This document shows, one piece after another, positions 1-8,156 of a DNA stretch of 57,428 bases. Position 1 is the first letter of the stretch. Every line of letters begins with the position of its first letter. The DNA comes from Bacillota bacterium. Lineage in GTDB: Bacteria > Bacillota_E > Sulfobacillia > Sulfobacillales > JAIMBI01. The translations under genes and the position numbers were made by a program. The notes beneath the pieces were generated by a model. That model ran no database searches. It was not told the origin of the DNA and worked only from the letters and a program-made list of their open reading frames with translations. The stretch lies in NCBI GenBank assembly GCA_021828405.1, contig JAKARZ010000008.1, forward strand, positions 1 to 57,428, given 5' to 3'.

Positions 1-112
1 GCACCGGGGGGCGGCCTGTGGAGGAATAGGGCGTTGGCCGCCCGATGACGCAGGAACCGCGCCACGGCTCGGGGGAATCCCCCGGCTTGAGCCGTGGGGC
101 GGATGTCACACT
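1..112 (+). mobile_element. Probable right end / omega-RNA region of an IS200/IS605-type (TnpB) element
   Basis: Positions 62-70 (CCACGGCTC) pair perfectly with 89-97 (GAGCCGTGG). Inside lies a second small dyad, GGGGG-AAT-CCCCC (71-83). Upstream is GATGACGCAGGAAC (43-56) and downstream GGATGTCAC (101-109). This arrangement resembles the 3' ends of tnpB elements, where the omega-RNA guide scaffold and the right-end hairpin overlap. One reading frame entering from the left edge stops at 27-29 after T-G-G-R-P-V-E-E, which could be a TnpB tail but is too short to prove it. The tnpB body would lie left of the window. The resemblance is from memory of such ends, not from a search. Confidence 0.5.
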
Positions 113-215
113 GTGGCGGCTTGCAGAAGCGGGGGAACGCCCCTCCGCAGGGCTGGTATTGGAATCATTCCCGGTCCCCTGCCGCGATATCCCATGAGCA
201 GACGGGAGGGTGTGG

Positions 216-1073
216 ATGTTGGCCAAGTACCGCGGACCGATCGTCATGGCGCTCGCGGCGAGCATTTGGGGCGGCATGTACGTCGTCAGCAAGCTGGTGC
301 TGGTGCTGGTGACGCCGTTGGCCTTGGTTTGGCTGCGCTATGTTGTGGGACTGGCCGCGCTCGGGATTGTGGGGGTGGCCACCCGTCAGCGCTGGCGCGT
401 GCGATGGCGGGATGTCCCGCTGTTCGCGGCCATTGGGGTGTTTGGCTACGTCATCTCGATCTGGGCGCAGTTTCGCGGGACGCAGTTGTCCACTGCCCAG
501 GCGGCGGCGGTGATCACCGCCGCCACCCCGGCTTTCATGGTGGTATTTGGCCGCCTGCTGCTGGCCGAGCGGGTGACTTGGCGCCGTGCCGCCGCCGTCG
601 CGGCGGCCACCGTCGGCGTCCTGGTGATCGTGGGCGTAAGTCAGGTGTCCACCCGACAGGGCGGGGGCCTCATTCTGCTCCTGGCCGCCGTGACCTGGGC
701 TCTCATGTCGGTCCTGGTGAAGCGCGTACCCGTCGACTATTCGGCCCTGGTGGTCACGACGTATGGCATTCTGGTCGCTGCGGTCCTCATCAGCCCGGTG
801 GCGCTGCCTCAAGTGCCCCGCCTTGCCGTCATGACGGCCCACCCCATCATATGGGGAGGCCTGCTATACCTTGGCGTGGTGTCCACCGCCGGGGCGTTCT
901 TGCTCTGGACGCGGGGGGTTCAGTTGGTGGAGGCGGGACCGGGCGGCGTCTATTTTTTCTTCCAGCCCCTCGTCGGCACCCTCCTGGGCTGGCTCATCCT
1001 GGGTGAGCCGATAGGCTGGGGCTTTGTGGGCGGCGCGCTCCTGATTGTCCTCGGCGTAGCCCTGACAGTTTGA
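216..1073 (+). CDS. EamA/DMT-family transporter
   Basis: Integral membrane protein of about 285 residues with around ten hydrophobic segments in two internally similar halves, the usual EamA (drug/metabolite transporter) layout and length. Segments begin with a Trp-Gly-Gly-rich first helix (SIWGGMYVVSK) and end with a helix before the stop at 1071-1073. The start is chosen at ATG 216 because GGGAGGG (204-210) lies five bases upstream. A GTG at 210 overlaps that SD and is less likely. Substrate cannot be read from sequence; family members export amino acids, metabolites or drugs. It precedes the threonine genes on the same strand but is separated by 290 bp, so co-transcription is uncertain. 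Confidence 0.85.
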   Translation: MLAKYRGPIVMALAASIWGGMYVVSKLVLVLVTPLALVWLRYVVGLAALGIVGVATRQRWRVRWRDVPLFAAIGVFGYVISIWAQFRGTQLSTAQAAAVITAATPAFMVVFGRLLLAERVTWRRAAAVAAATVGVLVIVGVSQVSTRQGGGLILLLAAVTWALMSVLVKRVPVDYSALVVTTYGILVAAVLISPVALPQVPRLAVMTAHPIIWGGLLYLGVVSTAGAFLLWTRGVQLVEAGPGGVYFFFQPLVGTLLGWLILGEPIGWGFVGGALLIVLGVALTV

Positions 1074-1363
1074 CCCGCGCCGCACCAGAGCGGGGCCGGC
1101 GTGAGAGCGAGTCAACCCGATGTGGCGGCGGGGGCCGGGCGCCACCCTTGCGGAGGCGCGCCACGGGGGCGTGCGCGAGGGGCCGCGGCCAGGCGTCAAC
1201 GGTGCGCGCCGGGATGTGCCCCTTGTGTGGCCGTCGAGGGTTGCACGCCGCCGTCCGTCACCGCGCGGCTACCGCCGAGCTGTGCGAGCGTAAGGTCGGC
1301 CAGCGTCGCGTTCAGCACACAAGGGAACCGATCCGGTGCGGAGCCCTCGGCAGTCGTCGCGCC
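1074..1363 (+). other. Non-coding gap upstream of thrC; nothing recognised
   Basis: GC-rich stretch of 290 bp with no convincing coding sequence. I looked for a T-box (GGGTGG-ACCGCG-type core) and a threonine leader peptide before the threonine genes and saw neither. It presumably carries the thrC promoter, but no clear -35/-10 pair stands out. Confidence 0.5.
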
Positions 1364-2479
1364 ATGCGCTATACTTACCCCAATTACCGGTTCGCCCGCT
1401 GGGCAACGGTGCCGAAGGGTGCTGAGGTGTTGGGCCTTATTGAGCGTTTTGGTCCGTGGTTGGGCTTGGGTGACGTGGCCCCGGTTTCGTTGGGCGAGGG
1501 GAATACTCCCTTTTTTCATTGGGACACCTGGAGTCAGACGCGGTTGTGGCTGAAGCTTGAAGGATGCAACCCAACCGGCTCGTTCAAGGACCGGGGCATG
1601 ACCGTTGCGGTAAGCGCTGCGCTCCGCGACCGGGCTCGCGCCGTGATCTGCGCTTCCACGGGCAACACCGCCGCGTCTGCCGCCGCGTACGCCGGCCGGG
1701 CCGGGTTGCCCGCCGTGGTGGTGGTCCCCCACGGCCACATTTCTCAGCAGAAACTCCTCCAGGCCGCAGTGCACGGCGCCGTCCTGCTTGAGCTAGAGGG
1801 CAACTTCGACGCGGCGCTTGCCGCCGTCCGCCAGACGGTGGACGACCACCGCGACTGGCTGGCCCTGGTCAACTCCGTCAATCCCTGGCGGCTGCGAGGG
1901 CAGGAGACGGCTGCCTATGAAATCGCCGACGCTTTGGGCGAGGCGCCGGCGGCCGTCATCCTGCCGGTGGGCAACGCCGGCAATATCTCGGCGTATTTCC
2001 AAGGTTTTCAGCGCTATGATCGGGGTCTGCCGATCCTTATCGGGATTCAGGCCGCCGGAGCCGACCCCTTGGTGGTGGGCCACGATCTGGAAAGCCCGCA
2101 GACCATAGCCTCCGCGATTCGCATCGGTCGACCGGCAAGCGCGCCCAGTGCTCGGGCCGCAACGGCCAGCACCGGCGGGTTTTTTCGATCCGTCCCGGAT
2201 GAGGCCATTTTGGAGGCGCAGTCTCTTCTCGCAAGGGGCGGCGTGTTTGTCGAACCCGCATCGGCAGCGGCGTATGCCGGGGCGATGCTTCTGCGTCAGG
2301 AAAGCCTACTGCCGCCCGGGGACGTCGTCCTGATCTTGACGGGCAGTGGCCTCAAGGATACCACCACCCCTCTGCAGTGGGCCAACCTAAGCTCCGTGGG
2401 GACGACGGATGCCCACACCATCGGGCAGACCCTACTCGACCTGCTGCCGGCGGGCGCCCTGCAGGAGAGGGGCGGCTGA
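1364..2479 (+). CDS. thrC: Threonine synthase
   Basis: PLP-dependent enzyme converting O-phosphohomoserine to threonine, the last step of threonine synthesis. The 371-residue length fits the short class of ThrC. The PLP-lysine motif GSFKDRG places the Schiff-base lysine at about residue 75. The stretch ASTGNTAASAAAYAGRAG and the glycine-rich phosphate loop GNAGN follow as in fold-type II PLP enzymes. ATG 1364 is the first start that leaves a normal ThrC N-terminus (MRYTYPNYR); the SD is weak. It lies nine bases before homoserine kinase, which makes its substrate, so the two are almost certainly one transcript. Homoserine dehydrogenase is not present here. Confidence 0.93.
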   Translation: MRYTYPNYRFARWATVPKGAEVLGLIERFGPWLGLGDVAPVSLGEGNTPFFHWDTWSQTRLWLKLEGCNPTGSFKDRGMTVAVSAALRDRARAVICASTGNTAASAAAYAGRAGLPAVVVVPHGHISQQKLLQAAVHGAVLLELEGNFDAALAAVRQTVDDHRDWLALVNSVNPWRLRGQETAAYEIADALGEAPAAVILPVGNAGNISAYFQGFQRYDRGLPILIGIQAAGADPLVVGHDLESPQTIASAIRIGRPASAPSARAATASTGGFFRSVPDEAILEAQSLLARGGVFVEPASAAAYAGAMLLRQESLLPPGDVVLILTGSGLKDTTTPLQWANLSSVGTTDAHTIGQTLLDLLPAGALQERGG

Positions 2480-2488
2480 CAGGATCGC

Positions 2489-3427
2489 ATGTGGCATGTA
2501 AAGGTTCCGGCCAGCAGCGCCAACCTGGGCTCCGGACTGGATACATTGGGCATGGCCCTGCCACTGTGGCTTGAGTGTTGGTTCACGCCCGGCCCATCCC
2601 TGAGCATCGAACTGCATGGAGAGGGGCGCGGCCAGGCGCCCCAAGACGAACGCAACCTCATTTGGCAGGCCGCCCATGCCCTCTACCGGGCAAAGACCGG
2701 CAACTCCATGCCGCCCGGGCACCTCGTGGTGTCCAGCCAGATCCCCATGAGGCGGGGCCTGGGCTCCAGCGGTGCTGCGGCCGTGGCCGGCCTGGTTTTG
2801 GCCAACGCGTGCCTGGGGGGAACCGTTCCGATTGAGGAACTGCTTCAATGGGCGGCATCCCTGGAGGGGCATGCCGACAACGCCGCGGCCGCGTTGTACG
2901 GCGGACTGGTGCTGGTCTCGCAGCAGAACCAGCGCGTGATGGCCATCAAGTACCCGGCGCCGGAGCTGTCCGTCGTTTTGGTCATCCCCGCCTATGAGGT
3001 GCCGACGGACATATCGCGGGCACTGCTGCCCACCCAGGTGCCGCTGGCCGACGCGGTGTTCAACGCGCAGCGCGTGGGCGTCTGGATCGATGCCCTGTGG
3101 CGCCGCAATTGGGACCTCTTGCGCACCGCCGGCGAGGATCGCCTCCACCAGCCTTATCGGAGCCGCGCCATCCCCGGGATGGACCACCTCTTGGCCACCG
3201 CGCTCGGGGCGGGCGCCTGCCTGGCCGCTTTATCGGGTTCTGGTCCCACCGTTCTGGCTCTGACCCAGCCCGACGACCAGTCCACCGTTGTCCAGGCACT
3301 CGAGCACGCACTCCGCCAACTGCCCGAGCTGGATGCCCGCGTCTGCGTCGCTGTGCCGCATAACGACGGAGCCTACGCGGTGCGGGACATCCCCAGAATC
3401 CCGGACGAGGTCACGGGCAGCGTCTAG
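2489..3427 (+). CDS. thrB: Homoserine kinase
   Basis: GHMP-family kinase that phosphorylates homoserine to O-phosphohomoserine for ThrC. The N-terminus VPASSANLGSGLDTLGMAL is the characteristic substrate-side motif. The ATP-binding loop GLGSSGAA lies at about residues 90-97, preceded by IPMRRG. A C-terminal glycine motif (LSGSGPTVLAL) is the third GHMP element. The 312-residue length is typical. ATG 2489 starts nine bases after thrC with a modest AGGA upstream, giving a compact thrC-thrB operon. Confidence 0.93.
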   Translation: MWHVKVPASSANLGSGLDTLGMALPLWLECWFTPGPSLSIELHGEGRGQAPQDERNLIWQAAHALYRAKTGNSMPPGHLVVSSQIPMRRGLGSSGAAAVAGLVLANACLGGTVPIEELLQWAASLEGHADNAAAALYGGLVLVSQQNQRVMAIKYPAPELSVVLVIPAYEVPTDISRALLPTQVPLADAVFNAQRVGVWIDALWRRNWDLLRTAGEDRLHQPYRSRAIPGMDHLLATALGAGACLAALSGSGPTVLALTQPDDQSTVVQALEHALRQLPELDARVCVAVPHNDGAYAVRDIPRIPDEVTGSV

Positions 3428-3504
3428 CCGCTGGTCGGCACGCTTGGTGCGGCGGCCGGATGACGACGTCCACCTCGCGCCGGCCATCTCCCCAAACGTC
3501 ATGA

Positions 3505-4434
3505 TCAGGCGAAAAGCTCTCGCTCGCCGGGGCGGGTGCCGGCCTCTGGACCGGGTCCCCCCTCAGCGCCCTCGGCCAGGAGGACCTCGAGCCAGCACTC
3601 GGCCTCGTGATACAGAAATGGGTTGTTAGCCGGTGTGTAGTACGCCAACGCCGCTACCGCCTGCAAGGCCACCCAGCCGCGGGCCCGCGCCCAGGTGGAC
3701 TCGTCCGTGGGCAGTGCCTCGCGAAAGGCATCGCGGGCCGCCGCCGAGTGCAGCTTCCACGCCACCATCACGTCGCAGGCGGGATCCCCCACCCCCATCT
3801 CACCCCAGTCGATCACGCCGCGGATGCGCCCGCCCCGCACCAGCCAGTTGCGTGCGTCCAAATCGCCATGGTGCCACACCGGCGGGCCCAGCCAGGGGGG
3901 AGCGGCCAGCGCCGCCTTCCACACGTCCGCCACCGCGGGATTTCCGTCAAACCGGGCCAGCCAATACCGAAAGTCCTCATCGCGCTCGGCCAGGGGAACC
4001 CCGCGGCCGCGAGGGCCCCCCGGAAAGGTGACCCGCCTGAGGGCGCCGACGAATGCGGCCAGGTCGCGGGCGGCCTGCACGTTGTCGAGCGATTCCACGC
4101 GCACCGTCTCCCCCGCCACCCAGGTGTGGATGTCCCAAAACCAGGGGTAGTCCCGGTTCGGATATCCCTGGGCGACCGGGGCCGGGATATCGAGCGGCAG
4201 CTCCCCGGCTAGGCGGGGCAGCCAGCGCGCCTCTTTGCCCCCGGGGGCCGTGGGTCCGTCGCGCCGCGCCAGCCGCACCGACAAGCCCTCGCCCAGGCGG
4301 AAGATGGCATTCACCGTGCCCGCCGGCTCGACGCGGATGAGGGGCAGGGCTGCCCACATGGGAAATTGTTCCTCGAGGAGCTGGCGGACCAGCGCCTCAT
4401 CGATGGCACGCTCATCCGCGTGCATCTTGGTCAT
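3505..4434 (-). CDS. Aminoglycoside phosphotransferase (APH)-family protein
   Basis: Protein-kinase-like fold of 309 residues. The catalytic loop HGDLDARNW (His189, Asp191, Asn196) and the metal-binding IDWGE (Asp209) are intact, so it should be an active small-molecule kinase. The substrate is unknown; this family covers antibiotic, choline, fructosamine and other kinases. The start is set at ATG 4434 by a strong AAGGAGG seven bases upstream; the open frame runs further 5' but would enter glmS. It follows glmS on the same strand after a strong hairpin (4468-4497), so it may have its own transcript. It is convergent with thrB. Confidence 0.8.
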   Translation of the reverse strand: MTKMHADERAIDEALVRQLLEEQFPMWAALPLIRVEPAGTVNAIFRLGEGLSVRLARRDGPTAPGGKEARWLPRLAGELPLDIPAPVAQGYPNRDYPWFWDIHTWVAGETVRVESLDNVQAARDLAAFVGALRRVTFPGGPRGRGVPLAERDEDFRYWLARFDGNPAVADVWKAALAAPPWLGPPVWHHGDLDARNWLVRGGRIRGVIDWGEMGVGDPACDVMVAWKLHSAAARDAFREALPTDESTWARARGWVALQAVAALAYYTPANNPFLYHEAECWLEVLLAEGAEGGPGPEAGTRPGERELFA

Positions 4435-4467
4435 GCGCCACCTCCTTGCTTCGCCCCTCTGGCTGTC

Positions 4468-4497
4468 GGCCGACCACCCCTTAGACGGTGGTCGGCC
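4468..4497 (-). terminator. Strong hairpin between glmS and the APH gene
   Basis: GGCCGACCACC (4468-4478) pairs perfectly with GGTGGTCGGCC (4487-4497), an 11-bp stem with an 8-base loop. It stands 3' of glmS and just 5' of the APH gene. There is no T tract, so it is a GC-type terminator or an attenuator rather than a classic intrinsic terminator. Confidence 0.5.
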
Positions 4498-4573
4498 TCG
4501 GGATGCCATCTCGATGCGGAGGCGGCGTCCCCCTGGGCGGCCGCATGCTTCAACTCTGGGAGGCGGCCGTGCG

Positions 4574-6391
4574 CTACTCCACCGTGACGCTCTTGGCGAG
4601 GTTGCGCGGCTTGTCGATGTCCACGCCCAGGTGCCTCGCCGTTTCGTAGGCCAACAACTGCATCGGGAGCGCCATGACAATCGGCATGACGTCGGGTGCC
4701 AGCGTGGGCACGGTGATCACGTGGTCTAGGACGTCCGCCAGATCGCCCGCCAGATCGCCCGCCACGATGCCGACCACGAATCCCCCACGGGCCCGCACCT
4801 CCATGATGTTGGAGCGCGTCTTGGCCACCAGCGCTGGGTTGGACACCACCGCCACCACCGGCACGTCCTGCTCGATGAGCGCCAGGGTGCCGTGTTTGAG
4901 CTCGCCCGCCGGGTAGGCCTCGGCGTGGATGTACGTGATTTCCTTGAACTTCAGCTGGCCTTCCAGCGCTGACAGATAGTCCTGCCCGCGACCCACGTAA
5001 AACACGCTGGATGCCTTGGCGAGCCGACCGGCGATCCCATCGAGCCCCGTAGGCGCCGCGAGCCAGGCAGCCCCGGCTTGCGGCAGAGCCTGGAGGGCGG
5101 CCGCGAGATCCGGGCGCGCCCGCCCGCGCGCTTCGGCCAGGGCCAGCGTCCACAGCGTGAGCAGCACGATTTGGCTGGTGTAAACCTTGGTGGAACAAAC
5201 CGATACCTCGGGGCCCGCGCGGTTCAGTGCCACCCGGTCGGCCTGGCGCGCCAGCGTCGATCCCACCCCGTTGGTCACGGCCCACACCGGCAGGCGACGC
5301 CGCTGCGAGACGTCGACGGCGGCCAGCGTGTCCAGCGTTTCCCCTGACTGGGAAACGGCCCAGACGACGGTGCCGGCGGGAAACGCCGCGTCCCGGTAGC
5401 GAAATTCTGAGGCCACCTCGGCGGTGGCGGGGATGCCCGCCACCCGCTCCAGCAACTGCACCGCCACCAGCCCGGCGTGATAGGCGCTGCCGGCCGCCAC
5501 CACACGGACATGCTCGACTTGGCCGAGGTCGCCCGGGGTGAGGCCGACCTGGTCAAGCACCACGGCGCCATCGGCGCCGAGCCGCCCGGCCATCGTGGCG
5601 CGCCACACTTCCGGCTGCTCGTGAATCTCCTTCAGCATGAAGTGGGGGTGCCCGCCCCGGGAGGCTTGTTGCCGGTCCCAGTCGATGTGAAACGGCTCCC
5701 TCACCACGGCGGCCCCAGCCATGTCCCGCAGTTCCACCGCATCGGCCCGAATCACGGCCATCTCGCCGTTGTCCAGCACCAGCGCGCGGCGGGTGTAGGG
5801 CACCAGCGCGGTCAGGTCCGAGGCGACGTAGGTGCCGCGCTCCGCGAGCCCGATCACGAGGGGACTGGCTTCCCGCACCGCCACCAGGGTCGTGGGGTCG
5901 TCCGCCGCTACCGCCAAGAACGCGTACGCGCCGTCCAGGTCCCGTGCCGTGGCCGCCACCGCGTCCCACAGATTCCCGCGATAGTGCTGCTCCAGCAGGT
6001 GAGGAATCACCTCGGAGTCCGTGTCGCTGACAAACCGATGCCCCGCATCCTGCAGCATGCGCTTCAGCGCCTGATAGTTCTCGATGATGCCGTTGTGCAC
6101 GGCGGCCACCCGCCCGTGGCAGTCGATGTGGGGATGAGCATTCACATCGGTGGCCGGCCCGTGGGTCGCCCACCGGGTGTGCCCGATGCCGCACCGTGCG
6201 GCGGCCGGCAGGGAGTCCACCACCCCGATGAGGCTCGCCAAGCGACCCGCCTGCTTCACATACGCGATGCCGGCCGCATCTACCAGCGCCAGCCCGGCCG
6301 AGTCATAGCCGCGATACTCAAGCGCCGACAGTCCCTCCAGCAAGAAGGGCAGGGCCACGTCGCGGCCCACATATCCCACAATCCCACACAC
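4574..6391 (-). CDS. glmS: Glutamine--fructose-6-phosphate aminotransferase (isomerizing)
   Basis: Makes glucosamine-6-phosphate (GlcN6P) from fructose-6-phosphate and glutamine, the entry to peptidoglycan amino-sugar synthesis. The start is fixed by chemistry: Cys must be residue 2 so that it becomes the N-terminal nucleophile. The GTG at 6391 gives MCGIVGYVGR, whereas the in-frame ATG six bases upstream would bury the Cys. The N-terminal glutaminase (class II amidotransferase) is followed by two SIS domains, and the C-terminus KPRNLAKSVTVE is typical. Total length is 605 residues. It lies downstream of glmM, and a glmS ribozyme spans the junction, so expression should fall when GlcN6P is abundant. 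A purine-rich SD (GGAAAGGA) lies inside a 15-bp tandem repeat. Confidence 0.97.
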   Translation of the reverse strand: MCGIVGYVGRDVALPFLLEGLSALEYRGYDSAGLALVDAAGIAYVKQAGRLASLIGVVDSLPAAARCGIGHTRWATHGPATDVNAHPHIDCHGRVAAVHNGIIENYQALKRMLQDAGHRFVSDTDSEVIPHLLEQHYRGNLWDAVAATARDLDGAYAFLAVAADDPTTLVAVREASPLVIGLAERGTYVASDLTALVPYTRRALVLDNGEMAVIRADAVELRDMAGAAVVREPFHIDWDRQQASRGGHPHFMLKEIHEQPEVWRATMAGRLGADGAVVLDQVGLTPGDLGQVEHVRVVAAGSAYHAGLVAVQLLERVAGIPATAEVASEFRYRDAAFPAGTVVWAVSQSGETLDTLAAVDVSQRRRLPVWAVTNGVGSTLARQADRVALNRAGPEVSVCSTKVYTSQIVLLTLWTLALAEARGRARPDLAAALQALPQAGAAWLAAPTGLDGIAGRLAKASSVFYVGRGQDYLSALEGQLKFKEITYIHAEAYPAGELKHGTLALIEQDVPVVAVVSNPALVAKTRSNIMEVRARGGFVVGIVAGDLAGDLADVLDHVITVPTLAPDVMPIVMALPMQLLAYETARHLGVDIDKPRNLAKSVTVE

Positions 6392-6401
6392 GCCCATCCA
6401 T

Positions 6402-6431
6402 CCTTTCCCCGAATCCCCTTTCCCCGAATCC
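6402..6431 (-). repeat. Two perfect tandem 15-bp units carrying the glmS SD
   Basis: On the minus strand the unit GGATTCGGGGAAAGG occurs twice head to tail (6431-6417 and 6416-6402). The copy nearer the gene ends about ten bases before the glmS GTG and supplies its SD-like GGAAAGGA. Copy number could change the ribosome-loading context. Confidence 0.8.
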
Positions 6432-6574
6432 TCTGCTCCGCTGCCCTGCAATTCCCGTGCGCCCCTTTCGGGGTGCACCGTCGGTGCTCGGGCACACGCT
6501 CGCACGCCAGCCGCTCGCTTGGGCGAGCCGCTGGGGAAACCGGGAGACACCTATGAAAGATGGTCGGGCTCGGC

Positions 6575-6706
6575 CTCATGGTTTTGTGGCGACATTGCTG
6601 TCGGCCCTTTGTCCCATGGTTGTCGGCCGCCGAGAAGCCGGAGGTCACCCGCCGAATGCTTCGAGATCCCTCTCCTCGTCAGCCCAGTCGCCTGGGCTCC
6701 GGCGCT
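6575..6706 (-). ncRNA. glmS ribozyme (GlcN6P-activated self-cleaving riboswitch)
   Basis: Read on the minus strand, the class hallmarks occur in order. The cleavage motif A|GCGCC has its cut between 6706 and 6705. It is followed by hairpin AGCCCAG-GCGA-CTGGGCT and the core GACGAGGAG (6680-6672). Next come TCGAAGCATTCGGCGG, GTGACCTCC, and a P4-type arm (CATGG, ACAAAGGG, CGACA-GCAA-TGTCG, ACAAAACCATG). The segments agree with the conserved glmS ribozyme core and lie upstream of glmS, the expected gene. The 5' part overlaps the last codons of glmM, and the glmM stop codon (6681-6679) lies in the conserved TGACGAGGAG segment. Confirmation would be a covariance-model hit to the glmS ribozyme family. 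Confidence 0.92.
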
Positions 6707-8061
6707 TGAGGCTCAGAATTCGACCGCGCTGAACCCGACGCCAGCGCCTGACGAACGACCGTGGTCAGTCGGTCGGCCCATGTCTGTACGACCGCCCCAT
6801 CCCTCCCTTCTATCATGATACGCAACAGCGGCTCCGTTCCGGAAGCCCTCACGACCAGTCGACCGTCGCCACCGAGCGCCGCGGAACAGGTCGCCATAAC
6901 CTCCTCCACGCCCGCAAGCCGCTCCCAAGCAAACCCGATGGCGGGCAGGCGCACATTGCTCAGTCGCTGGGGGTAGCGGGGCATCTCGGCAACCAGCTCG
7001 GCGAGGGGCCGCCCGGCGCGGTGCACCTCGGCCAGGACCGCGAGAGCGGTCAAAAGCCCGTCGCCGGTGACCGCCCACTCCGACAAAATCACATGCCCTG
7101 ATTGCTCGCCCCCGAGGGGAGCCCCCCGATCCGCCATCGCCTGGGCAACCCAGCGGTCTCCCACGGGGGTGCGGTGCAGCCGAACGCCTCGAGCGCCAAG
7201 CGCCCGCTCCAGTCCCAAGTTGGCCATGACAGTGCCTACCACTTCCCCACCGGGCAAGCGGCCCGTGTCCTTCAGGCCGCACCCCAACAGGTAGAGAATG
7301 CCGTCACCATCGATGATGCGGCCATCGGCATCGCAGGCGATGACGCGGTCCGCATCGCCATCGAAGGAAAAGCCCACATCCGCCCGCTCGGCGCGCACGG
7401 CCTCCGCCACGATTTCGGGGTGGGTGGCCCCCACCCCCTGGTTGATGCGCGCCCCGTCTGGGGCACCGTTCAATACGGTCACCACCAGGCCCAGCGACTC
7501 CAGCACCCAAGGAACGGTGGTCAGCGCCGCGCCGTATCCCAGATCCACCACGACATGCATCCGCCCGACCCGGCCGCCAAACTCGGCAACCAGCCGTTTT
7601 CGATAGACGCCCACGCGGTCCTCACAAGACTCAACCCGGCCAACCTGGTCCCATGGGGCCCAAGGCGCCTCGGCACCAGCCACCCGCGCGGCCACGGCCG
7701 CCTCGCGCGCGGGGGTCCACTTGCGGCCTTGGTCGTCCAGGAGCTTCAGCCCATTGTATTCCGGGGGGTTGTGGCTGGCCGAGATCACCAGGCCGGCCCC
7801 CGCACCCAACAGAGGCACCAGGGCCGCCACCGCAGGCGTGGGCACAACGCCCAAAAGGCCCGCCGTCCCGCCTGCGGCCGTGATGCCCGCCACCACGGCC
7901 GCCTCGAGCATGGGCCCCGAGACACGCGTGTCGCGCCCGACCAGCACCAGCGGCGCCGGCGGCAGCTCCGCCACGGCCGCCGCCGCCACCGCCAGCGCGA
8001 CCGCCGGGGTCAACTCGCGAGGGGCCTGGCCCCTCGCGCCGTCTGTGCCGAACAGAGCCAC
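6679..8061 (-). CDS. glmM: Phosphoglucosamine mutase
   Basis: Interconverts glucosamine-6-P and glucosamine-1-P, the step after GlmS. The N-terminus FGTDGARG, the catalytic phosphoserine loop SASHNPP (phospho-Ser about residue 96), the Mg-binding DGDADR and the C-terminal phosphate loop RASGTEP are all present. Length is 460 residues. GTG 8061 is preceded by a G-rich SD (AGGGGGGG). The recognisable family fold seems to end near VVRQALA. A further tail of about 19 residues is encoded by sequence that also forms the first hairpin of the glmS ribozyme. The ribozyme cut would fall exactly between codons 452 (Gln) and 453 (Ala), leaving the upstream mRNA without a stop codon. Confidence 0.96.
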   Translation of the reverse strand: MALFGTDGARGQAPRELTPAVALAVAAAAVAELPPAPLVLVGRDTRVSGPMLEAAVVAGITAAGGTAGLLGVVPTPAVAALVPLLGAGAGLVISASHNPPEYNGLKLLDDQGRKWTPAREAAVAARVAGAEAPWAPWDQVGRVESCEDRVGVYRKRLVAEFGGRVGRMHVVVDLGYGAALTTVPWVLESLGLVVTVLNGAPDGARINQGVGATHPEIVAEAVRAERADVGFSFDGDADRVIACDADGRIIDGDGILYLLGCGLKDTGRLPGGEVVGTVMANLGLERALGARGVRLHRTPVGDRWVAQAMADRGAPLGGEQSGHVILSEWAVTGDGLLTALAVLAEVHRAGRPLAELVAEMPRYPQRLSNVRLPAIGFAWERLAGVEEVMATCSAALGGDGRLVVRASGTEPLLRIMIEGRDGAVVQTWADRLTTVVRQALASGSARSNSEPQAPEPRRLG

Positions 8062-8156
8062 CTGGTGCCCCCCCTACCCCTGTGATGGCTTCCGCCAGTC
8101 GCTTCCCCTCACGCATCGATTGACCGTTCCGCTCAGCATTCTATGGCGTGCGGCGG

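Noticed and set aside
113..1006. Alternative long frames overlapping the EamA, nuo and uvr genes
   Set aside because: They are Arg/Pro/Gly-rich shadows of GC-rich genes without SD or family motifs.
1074..1363. T-box or threonine attenuator before thrC
   Set aside because: No T-box core, no specifier loop and no leader peptide rich in Thr/Ile codons could be found.
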